Assembly: GCA_030523605.1 (NCBI GenBank) | Contig: JAUNIE010000007.1 | Location: 1-41,085 of the forward strand | Reading direction: 5' to 3' | Source of the DNA: Clostridia bacterium | GTDB lineage: Bacteria > Bacillota > Clostridia > Oscillospirales > Acutalibacteraceae | Length of the DNA: 41,085 nt | Shown here: piece by piece, positions 34,825 through 41,085 of the stretch | Layout: the number at the start of each line of letters is the position of its first letter | Numbering within the stretch: the stretch's first letter is position 1 | The notes under the pieces: model-generated | The model's input: the letters and a program-made list of their open reading frames with translations, nothing else | Told to the model about the DNA's origin: nothing | Databases searched by the model: none | Translations under genes and position numbers: made by a program

Positions 34825-37470
34825 TTAGCCATGGCTACGATCTAAAATGTCTTGCCTCCAAGCCTTATAAATATCTTGCACATTGTCAAAATTGAAGCCA
34901 TTTGACACATAATCTTGTTTTAAAAGCTCACGAATTTTTTCATAGCCGTAATTCTTGACTATAAACTCTGTAAATAAATATGCAAATTCATACGGAGCAT
35001 AATCGGGCATGTTTTTTTGCAAAAGCCAAGAAGAATCTTCCGGCAAGGTTTTCACAGATTTATAAAAACTCTCATCGGGCTTTTGCCCCGCTTCATAAGT
35101 TGCGATTCCGTTACCGAGAAAGAATGGTATCGTTCCGGGATTTATGAGTTTGGTGGCAGCGTGGGTAAATTCGTGTAACAGAGTTTGTTTGGCCATTTCA
35201 TCCCCTAAATCCATACGAACTCTAACAGTATTATTTACCCATCCTCCTGTAGCGAAGGAGGGAACAGGAATTTTTTCTCCAAAAGAATTTTTAAATCCCG
35301 ACCAAGTTTTGAAAAGTTTTACTGATGTTTTTTTATCAAAAGAAACTCCCAAATTTTTAGTTATTCTTTCGTAATTTTCTTCGAGATACCGTGAAAGCTC
35401 TTTAACTTTTTCTTTGGTAACTTTCGGATACTCAATTTTGAAATGTTCGGTTTCAAGCTGTGAAATTTCGGTTGGCTCTGCTTCTTCAGCAAATTCTTCA
35501 GCAAAAAAATTCTTTTTCCATGCGTCGTAAATATCTTTTATGCTCTCAAAATTGGGGTCATCTTTTTCAAAATCCGTTTTAATAAGCTTTATCATTGTAT
35601 CGTATCCGTAATTTTTAATTATAAACTCGGTAAATGAGTATGCAAAAGGATATTTTAAATGATCGGGCATCTCAGATTTCATAAGCCAGCCACACTCGTC
35701 AGGCAAAGTTTGTACACTTTGTTTTAAAAAGGAATTTTGAGATTGCCCCGCTTCATAGGTTGCGATTCCGTCATTTAAAACAAAGGGGATATTCCCGGAT
35801 GGATTTAATTTGTTAACTGCGGCATGAGTGAACTCGTGAGTAAGCAAGGTGGAGAGCTCATCGACCGGCAAATCAAGCCTTGAACGAATATACCCGCTCT
35901 TTTCAGTTGCCTGAATATGGTCATATTCTTTAAATCCATAGCAACCTAAATTTCTATGGAGTTCATCTTTATTTATAAAAAATCTTATGGGAGTTTTTTC
36001 TTTAAATTTAACTCCTAAATCACTTGTGACCTTTAAGTAATTTTTTTCAAGGGTTTCCATTACTTTATTCACTTTTTCTTTTTCGGATTTTGGGAACGTT
36101 ACTTTAAAATGTTCAGTTTCTGTTTTATCTTCTTCCAGAAAACCTTTATCAATTGCTTCAAAGCGAGGCTTTATGATATTTTGCCAAAGCTCATGGATTT
36201 GCTTGTTGTCTGTTTTTTTATCTTTGAATTTTGCAACCATGCAACATTCAAACATTGAACCAAGCTTGTGAAACAATTTCACTTTTTCTTTATCAATTTT
36301 TGTGTCCGAAATTTCGTTATAGTAATCTACTGTTCTGCAGGATATATCATAAGGAATGCCAAAAGCCCCGACCGCCGCCGATGTAAAATCGTAATAAATA
36401 GGCTTTATGTCATTTAACATATCAAAATCAATAAGGCCAAATTTTTCGGTTTTTGGATTATAAACAATATTTTGAAGGCGAGTATCACAATGAGTAAGAG
36501 CCGATATTTCGTCCGATTTATCACGATTATTAAATTTATCGATTAAATCAAGAAGCAGCTTTTGTTCATTTTCGTTTAGAACGTGTGCATCGTTTAGATA
36601 ATTATAGGCATCTTTTAAAGTGAAAACTCCTTCACGACCAAAATCATATTTTTCGTCAGATTTACCTCTTTCTTGTTTGTGTGAAAACGCCATAAATTCA
36701 GCAAGACCCTTTGGAAGCTTTTCCAAAACATCAGGAGAAAGATTGCCCAAAGCTTCAGCACTCAGAGGCTCCCCAAGACTTTCCTCAATAATGAAATCAT
36801 CACCGATTTTTATGTAGTTTGGAATTTTTAATTCACCTTTATAATCTTTATAGTATTTTTTGATTTTATTCCAAACTTCGGTTTGCTTTTTAATCCATTT
36901 TTCAGTATTAACGGGGTTACATGAAATTTTAAGGACAAATTTTTTGCCTTTTGAATTCTCAATGTCATATACAGTTGTGACAGTTCCGACTTTTCCTTTG
37001 TTGCTTACAAATTTGTACTCATTACCAATTTTTTCTTGGTAATATTTCATTTCCTCGTCATTTAAAGTATTATTTTTTGGGTCTTTTACAGTTTTGAATG
37101 ACGATTTTATACTTTTACTTTGCGAAACAGAAGTATTACTGCCGCTCACAGCATAAGCTTGGTTAGCGTTTACAACCCCCGTAAGTCCGGTGATTGCAAG
37201 AAGGCTCGCTGCCATAAACCTATTAAAATTGCCTTTACCACCCGCTACATTTTCTAAAACCTCATCATCAATTTGTTGATTGCCATATTCTTTTGAATAT
37301 TCATTTAAAAATCTAAAAATATCCTTAGCGGTAATATAGAAACCGTTTTTTCTTGCAAGTGGAATAAGTTTGTCCTCTACGGTTTCAAGGCTTAAATCAT
37401 GAATATCCAAGTTTTTCAAAAGCTCGTTGTTCTTCTTTAAAAATTCAAAAAATAATATTACTTCATGCAT
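34825..37470 (-). CDS. Nif11-leader / APH-like kinase / tandem HExxH peptidase protein
   Basis: The 881-residue multidomain protein starts after AAGGAGGAA (8 bases to ATG). Residues 1-78 look like a Nif11-type leader: a helical FFEFLKKNNELLKNL opening, LARKNGFYITAKDI, and the end DDEVLENVAGG. Residues about 84-107 are hydrophobic and end in NQAYA, like a signal peptide or membrane anchor. Residues about 140-440 resemble an aminoglycoside/choline-kinase fold, with lysine K181 in KFVLKI, the catalytic HCDTRLQN (H327, D329, N334) and LIDFD (D348). Two similar modules of about 200 residues follow, each with a peptidase-MA-type zinc site: HEFTH 545-549 plus E573, and HEFTH 766-770 plus E793. Domain calls are by motif. 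The whole architecture is not one I recognise, and its substrate is unknown. Confidence 0.8.
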   Translation of the reverse strand: MHEVILFFEFLKKNNELLKNLDIHDLSLETVEDKLIPLARKNGFYITAKDIFRFLNEYSKEYGNQQIDDEVLENVAGGKGNFNRFMAASLLAITGLTGVVNANQAYAVSGSNTSVSQSKSIKSSFKTVKDPKNNTLNDEEMKYYQEKIGNEYKFVSNKGKVGTVTTVYDIENSKGKKFVLKISCNPVNTEKWIKKQTEVWNKIKKYYKDYKGELKIPNYIKIGDDFIIEESLGEPLSAEALGNLSPDVLEKLPKGLAEFMAFSHKQERGKSDEKYDFGREGVFTLKDAYNYLNDAHVLNENEQKLLLDLIDKFNNRDKSDEISALTHCDTRLQNIVYNPKTEKFGLIDFDMLNDIKPIYYDFTSAAVGAFGIPYDISCRTVDYYNEISDTKIDKEKVKLFHKLGSMFECCMVAKFKDKKTDNKQIHELWQNIIKPRFEAIDKGFLEEDKTETEHFKVTFPKSEKEKVNKVMETLEKNYLKVTSDLGVKFKEKTPIRFFINKDELHRNLGCYGFKEYDHIQATEKSGYIRSRLDLPVDELSTLLTHEFTHAAVNKLNPSGNIPFVLNDGIATYEAGQSQNSFLKQSVQTLPDECGWLMKSEMPDHLKYPFAYSFTEFIIKNYGYDTMIKLIKTDFEKDDPNFESIKDIYDAWKKNFFAEEFAEEAEPTEISQLETEHFKIEYPKVTKEKVKELSRYLEENYERITKNLGVSFDKKTSVKLFKTWSGFKNSFGEKIPVPSFATGGWVNNTVRVRMDLGDEMAKQTLLHEFTHAATKLINPGTIPFFLGNGIATYEAGQKPDESFYKSVKTLPEDSSWLLQKNMPDYAPYEFAYLFTEFIVKNYGYEKIRELLKQDYVSNGFNFDNVQDIYKAWRQDILDRSHG

Positions 37471-37551
37471 AGTAAATTCCTCCTTCTATAAAATCGTAAA
37501 TTTTATTAACTTTTTCTCTGTTTGCAAGAGAATCAATTATATGTTTTTGCC

Positions 37552-37731
37552 TTATTTGGTAATCCTATAGTGCTTGTGTAACTTTATAATATACTCTTTG
37601 GTGTAAGTTGCTGTCAAGCACACTGCGCTTTCAAGTCTTCTTAGTATCGGATATAGTGTAGATTCGGAAATTTCTATATAATCCGATATATATTTAATAA
37701 GCTTATAACCATATAATGCCTCATAGATTTG
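37552..37731 (-). pseudogene. Remnant of a PadR-family transcriptional regulator
   Basis: Between the large gene and the phosphatase remnant, one minus-strand frame reads 59 codons to TAA. It contains LYGYKLIKYISDYIEISEST, then LYPILRRLES, then YTKEY and KHYRITK, which are hallmarks of the PadR winged-helix domain. A TGA lies immediately before the fragment, and there is no start codon in place. The usual G-x-R-x-K wing segment is altered (IIKLHKHY), and the helical dimerisation tail is missing. This is a decayed regulator, not a functional gene. Confidence 0.7.
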
Positions 37732-37762
37732 TCATTATTTAGCATAAATAATCGCTACGGTT

Positions 37763-38209
37763 TTACAAGTTTATAAATTTTGGTACTTGTCTCTCAAATG
37801 CAGTATAGTATTTAAAACCTAAACCTCGCAATAATTCATATATTTCTTGAAATTCATATCCAATGTGTTGCGTTAGATGAGCGTCGCTGCCAATTGTAAT
37901 TATTTTACCGCCTAAATTTTTATACATTTTCAAAATATTTTTGTGTGGATGAGGATAACCTAAGTTGTTTCGAAGTCCGGCAGTATTTATTTCTATACCT
38001 TTTTCGTTTCGGATAATAGTTTTTAAGATTTCTTCAAATATGTCTTTATAATCATTAAAATCAAAGTACTTGTTTTTATTTGCTCCATATCTGACAACAT
38101 AGTCCAAATGCCCGTAAATATTGTAATTATTAAAAGTTTTTACGTTTTCCAAGATAGATTCAAAGTATTCTCTGTAAGCTTCTTTTTCGCTTTTTCCACT
38201 GAAATATTT
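37763..38209 (-). pseudogene. hisJ: N-terminally truncated histidinol-phosphatase (PHP family)
   Basis: A frame of 148 codons gives the C-terminal half of a HisJ/HisK-type PHP phosphatase: YGHLDYVVRYGANK, KGIEINTAGLRN, ITIGSDAHLTQHIGYEF (metal-binding Asp/His) and the end FKYYTAFERQVP. Upstream homology continues through SGKSEKEAYREYFESI and then stops at a TAG (38210-38212), with no recognisable N-terminal PHP half beyond it. The first metal-binding motif (HxHT) is therefore missing. No start codon with a site exists apart from a TTG at 38152. It is best read as a truncated, inactive remnant next to the PadR fragment. Confidence 0.75.
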
Positions 38210-38278
38210 CTATTAGAATGTGCAGATAAGCAAAATACTGTTTACCTAATTATTTTAACAATACTTTGGGCATAGATA

Positions 38279-38287
38279 TGATACAAT
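38279..38287 (+). promoter_or_regulatory. Extended -10 promoter element of recD2
   Basis: TG (38279-38280), one base, then TACAAT (38282-38287) form an extended -10. No convincing -35 lies 17 bases upstream. Transcription would start near 38294, giving a leader of about 78 bases before recD2. Confidence 0.4.
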
Positions 38288-38305
38288 AATAAATTATAAA
38301 AACAA

Positions 38306-38357
38306 AACCGCATAAACTAATTTATTTGCAGTATATAAAGTTAGGCGGTTATTTTTT
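38306..38357 (+). promoter_or_regulatory. Terminator-like hairpin in the recD2 leader
   Basis: AACCGC (38306-38311) pairs with GCGGTT (38345-38350), extended by TAA-CT / AGTTA with one bulge. It is followed by A and six T, and then directly by the AAGGAGG of recD2. The shape is that of an intrinsic terminator ending just upstream of the ribosome site. Confidence 0.55.
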
Positions 38358-38371
38358 AAGGAGGCATTACT

Positions 38372-40513
38372 CTGGAAGAAGTAAGCGGAGTAGTTGAAAG
38401 AATAACCTACACAGATGAAGAAAAAGGTTTTAGCGTTATAAAATTAAAAGCGTCCGGGTATAAAAACTTAATAACCATTGTCGGTAATATTTCAAGCATC
38501 AATGTAGGGAGTGTTATTACCGCAAAAGGCAATTTCACTACAAACAAAAAATTCGGAAAACAGTTTTCGGTAATTTCTTGGGAAGAAACGCTTCCATCCG
38601 ACGTTTATGGCATTGAAAAATATCTTGGTAGCGGACTTATCAAAGGAGTAGGCCCAAAATTTGCAAAACTAATAGTAGAAACTTTCGGAGCGGATACGCT
38701 TAGCATACTTGAGCATAACCCCGAAAGGCTTCTGGAAGTCCCGAAGCTTGGTAAGAAAAAGGCGGAAAGCATAGCAAAAGGCTATCTCGAACAAAGAGAT
38801 ATTAAGGATTTGATGATGTTTTTGAGTAGTGCTGGAATTTCCACTTCGCTCGGACAAAAAATTTTTAAAGTTTACGGAAAAGATAGTATAGAAAAAATAA
38901 AAGAAAACCCATACAGACTTATAGACGAAGTTTATGGAGTAGGATTTAAAACGGCCGATTCGATAGCCGAGAAACTCGGAATAGACAATGAGTCTTTCAC
39001 AAGATGCCGTGCGGGGATTTTTTATACACTCGAATATCTTGCAAATTCAGAGGGTCACTGCTATGTTCCGCTCGATGAAATGGTGTTGAAGTGCTCCAAA
39101 ATGCTGGGCATTGAAGATTCTAAAATTGTCATGACTTATGATTCTTTGGTTAAAAATAATGAGCTTATCGTTGAAGATAAAAATAAAGTCTATCTTCCGT
39201 CATTTTTCCGTGCCGAAATCGGACTTGCAAAGAAGATAAAAGATATTGTTTGCTATTTTGATTTTGAAAAAATGTCCGATGAAAAACTCGAAAAAGAAAT
39301 AACAAAAGCCGAAAATCATAATAAAATTAAGTACGATGACTATCAAAAAGAAGCAATAAAAACGGTATTTAATTCGAATTTTTCGGTCATTACAGGCGGC
39401 CCCGGAGTAGGCAAAACGACTATAACAAAAGGTATTATAGAAATTTTTAAAAATCTCGGTAAAAAAGTGGTTTTAGCTGCACCTACGGGCAGAGCTGCAA
39501 AAAGAATGAGCGAAACCGCCAAAACAGAAGCCAAAACCATTCACAGACTTTTAGAAATTAAAAGAGAAGGAGGATTTGCAAGAAATAACGAAAATCCGTT
39601 ATTGGCAGACGTATTGATAGTTGATGAATCTTCAATGATAGACTTAATACTTATGCACAATCTTCTGAAAGCAATTACCGAAAAAACTACTGTTGTTTTG
39701 ATAGGCGACGTCAATCAGCTTCCATCGGTAGGTCCCGGAAATGTTTTGAAAGATATAATAAATTCAGGTGCGGTACCTGTTGTAAGACTTCAAAAGATTT
39801 ATCGCCAGGCAGAAACCAGTAATATAATTTTAAATTCTCATAAAATCAATAATGGCGAAATGCCGGAACTTAGGGCATCTAAAAATTCAGATTTTTTCTT
39901 TATCGAAGAAAACGATGATGAAAAATGCGCTAACTTGATAGTAGATCTCTACTCAAAAAGGCTACCAAATTATTACAAAGTTGACCCTATTTCCGATATA
40001 GAAGTTTTAACCCCCATGAAAAAAGGTGTTTTGGGAGCAGATAATCTAAATAAAATCTTACAAGATAGTCTAAATGGCAGTAAGACCCTACTCAAACGGG
40101 GCGGAAACACATATAAGATGAACGATAAGGTAATGCAGATAAAAAATAATTATGATAAAGACGTGTTTAATGGCGATATAGGTACGATTTGCAGCGTTGA
40201 TGAAGAAAAAGAGATACTTGAAATTAACTTTGATTCACGGATTTTAAAGTATGAAACCAGCGAGATTGAAGAAATATCTATTGCCTACGCTTGCACAATT
40301 CACAAGTCTCAGGGCTCTGAATATCCGATTATAATTATTCCAATGACAACATCTCACTTCATTATGCTCAAAAGAAATTTGCTCTATACGGGTGTTACAA
40401 GGGCCCAGAAAATTTGCGTTCTTGTTGGAAGCAAATATGCGATTTCCAAAGCAATTAGCAATAATGAGTCTGAAAAAAGGTATACTTTACTCGAACGAAG
40501 ATTAAATTTTTAA
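38372..40513 (+). CDS. recD2: RecD2-type DNA helicase, probable CTG start
   Basis: The protein is 713 residues if read from CTG 38372, which lies seven bases after AAGGAGG (38358-38364). A TAA at 38357-38359 closes the frame upstream, and the homologous N-terminus (EEVSGVVERITYTDEEKGFS) begins right here; starting at the first ATG would lose about 145 conserved residues. Domains are an N-terminal OB-like region, helix-hairpin-helix repeats (GLIKGVGPKFAKLIVE, LLEVPKLGKKKAESIA, YGVGFKTADSIAEKLG), then a superfamily 1B helicase core. The core has Walker A GGPGVGKTT (342-350), DESSM (418-422) and the C-terminal YACTIHKSQGSEYP and LLYTGVTRAQK. RecD2 is a 5'-3' helicase in repair outside RecBCD. 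Confidence 0.93.
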   Translation: MEEVSGVVERITYTDEEKGFSVIKLKASGYKNLITIVGNISSINVGSVITAKGNFTTNKKFGKQFSVISWEETLPSDVYGIEKYLGSGLIKGVGPKFAKLIVETFGADTLSILEHNPERLLEVPKLGKKKAESIAKGYLEQRDIKDLMMFLSSAGISTSLGQKIFKVYGKDSIEKIKENPYRLIDEVYGVGFKTADSIAEKLGIDNESFTRCRAGIFYTLEYLANSEGHCYVPLDEMVLKCSKMLGIEDSKIVMTYDSLVKNNELIVEDKNKVYLPSFFRAEIGLAKKIKDIVCYFDFEKMSDEKLEKEITKAENHNKIKYDDYQKEAIKTVFNSNFSVITGGPGVGKTTITKGIIEIFKNLGKKVVLAAPTGRAAKRMSETAKTEAKTIHRLLEIKREGGFARNNENPLLADVLIVDESSMIDLILMHNLLKAITEKTTVVLIGDVNQLPSVGPGNVLKDIINSGAVPVVRLQKIYRQAETSNIILNSHKINNGEMPELRASKNSDFFFIEENDDEKCANLIVDLYSKRLPNYYKVDPISDIEVLTPMKKGVLGADNLNKILQDSLNGSKTLLKRGGNTYKMNDKVMQIKNNYDKDVFNGDIGTICSVDEEKEILEINFDSRILKYETSEIEEISIAYACTIHKSQGSEYPIIIIPMTTSHFIMLKRNLLYTGVTRAQKICVLVGSKYAISKAISNNESEKRYTLLERRLNF

Positions 40514-40549
40514 CTTTTTGCAAGCATTAGAGCAAAAATATTAATTTTA

Positions 40550-40585
40550 AAAAATGCACGTATTTCTATACTTACGTGCCAGTTT
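40550..40585 (-). terminator. Hairpin after recD2, terminator-like on the minus strand
   Basis: The 7-bp stem GCACGTA (40556-40562) / TACGTGC (40573-40579) with a ten-base loop is followed by ATTTTTT on the minus strand. On the plus strand the tail is poor in T. No minus-strand gene is seen to its right. Confidence 0.5.
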
Positions 40586-40666
40586 TGGATTGTCGCAAGT
40601 GACAAGGTCGTATCAAACTTCTTTAGATGCGGCTAATTAAGCAGTGCTTTGCCAATCAAAAGAATA

Positions 40667-40699
40667 CCTCCAGCTACGCCGGGGGATTTTTATTTTATG
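40667..40699 (+). terminator. Rho-independent terminator
   Basis: CCTCC-A-GC / GC-C-GGGGG with a TAC loop (one mismatch, one T-G pair) is followed by ATTTTTATTTT. It lies about 155 bases after recD2, so it may end recD2 or an unannotated transcript. Confidence 0.7.
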
Positions 40700-40780
40700 A
40701 ATATTTGTGGAGGACTTTAGATTTCAAGCTGTGCTTAACTTTAATAGAAAAATTTATTTATTGGGATTAATTAAAAAAGC

Positions 40781-40809
40781 TTGACTTTATATATATATTT
40801 ACGTACAAT
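40781..40809 (+). promoter_or_regulatory. Promoter of the last gene
   Basis: TTGACT (40781-40786), a 17-base spacer and TACAAT (40804-40809) lie about 60 bases upstream of ATG 40868. Confidence 0.65.
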
Positions 40810-40867
40810 ATTATCAATAACGAAATGTTTTCGTTTAAAATTATTATTTTTAGAAAGGCGTGATTAT

Positions 40868-41085
40868 ATGTTTATTTCATCATTACCAACAACACAGGCT
40901 AAGAAAAAACTCGAAGAAATTAAATCAGAAGAGGTCAATGGTAAACAGCTGTTAAAGGACTTTTTGGAGCGTGATCTAAAGAATATATTTGCCAGGCAAA
41001 CCAGCGCAAAAGCAGTCATGGATGCAGCAGAAAAACCGAACAGTAATATTTACAAATTTGCGATGCTTTTAAATACTAAAAGCAA
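40868..41085 (+). CDS. Unrecognised gene, 5' part only
   Basis: ATG 40868 follows AGAAAGGCG and opens a frame of 72 codons to the window edge with no stop. The visible N-terminus is polar and helical (MFISSLPTTQAKKKLEEIKS, GKQLLKDFLERDLKNIF, AEKPNSNIYKFAML). It has no signal peptide or membrane helix in this part. I do not recognise it. Confidence 0.7.
   Translation, partial: MFISSLPTTQAKKKLEEIKSEEVNGKQLLKDFLERDLKNIFARQTSAKAVMDAAEKPNSNIYKFAMLLNTKS

Larger units (their letters stand above)
40514..40867. other. 355-base gap without a recognised gene
   Basis: Between recD2 and the last gene there are two hairpins and a promoter but no convincing reading frame. Bases 40580-40665 (between the hairpins) could hold a small RNA or a decayed element; I recognise nothing in them. 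Confidence 0.5.

Noticed and set aside
34700-38215. An island integrated at tRNA-Leu with direct repeats
   Set aside because: I found no second copy of the tRNA-Leu 3' end in the window and no integrase gene.
38810-40513. recD2 starting at the first ATG (38810)
   Set aside because: It would discard about 145 conserved residues, including helix-hairpin-helix repeats, and has no ribosome site; CTG 38372 is far better supported.

Overview
The window is AT-rich bacterial DNA from a spore-forming, low-GC Firmicute of the class Clostridia. The evidence is a complete spoIIIAA-AH operon, the yabP-yabQ-divIC-S1 sporulation/division cluster, AGGAGG-type ribosome binding sites, lipoprotein signals, several TTG/GTG starts, and lysine/peptidoglycan synthesis through dapL and dapF. 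A placement near Oscillospirales/Ruminococcaceae is a guess from gene content.

Layout. 1-4.2 kb: accessory surface proteins, namely a lipoprotein, a leucine-rich-repeat protein with an internal membrane segment, and on the minus strand a repeat-type surface protein with a sorting-signal-like C-terminus. 4.4-7.2 kb: a methionine gamma-lyase-like PLP enzyme, then yabP, yabQ, divIC and an S1-domain gene. 7.4-21 kb: a long co-directional housekeeping run, dapF-pyrG-dapL-recA-recX-pgsA-cysS-potABCD-cmk-plsC-ispH. 21.1-22.6 kb: a compact cassette of two short peptides with VSGG leaders flanking a radical SAM/SPASM enzyme, which looks like a ribosomally made peptide (RiPP) system without its own transporter; an M24 peptidase gene converges on it. 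24-26.4 kb: a cell-wall amidase, tRNA-Arg(CCG), an RluA-family pseudouridine synthase and a small radical SAM protein. 26.5-31.5 kb: the eight-gene spoIIIA operon on the minus strand. 31.6-34.5 kb: a solute-binding lipoprotein without a permease and two unrecognised genes. 34.6 kb: tRNA-Leu(UAA) behind a perfect consensus promoter.

The most unusual part is 34.8-38.2 kb. An 881-residue minus-strand protein appears to start with a Nif11-type leader ending in a GG motif. It continues with a hydrophobic, signal-peptide-like segment, an APH/choline-kinase-like phosphotransferase domain, and two tandem HExxH metallopeptidase domains. Just upstream of it lie remnants of a PadR regulator and of a histidinol-phosphatase, so the locus looks rearranged. 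recD2 follows from an apparent CTG start behind a terminator-like leader hairpin. The window ends in the first 72 codons of an unrecognised gene.

The best candidates for something undescribed are the Nif11-kinase-double-peptidase protein and the two-precursor radical SAM cassette. Both carry GG-type leader logic, but no dedicated GG protease/exporter is visible in this window. All assignments come from reading sequence and motifs only; no database search was run.
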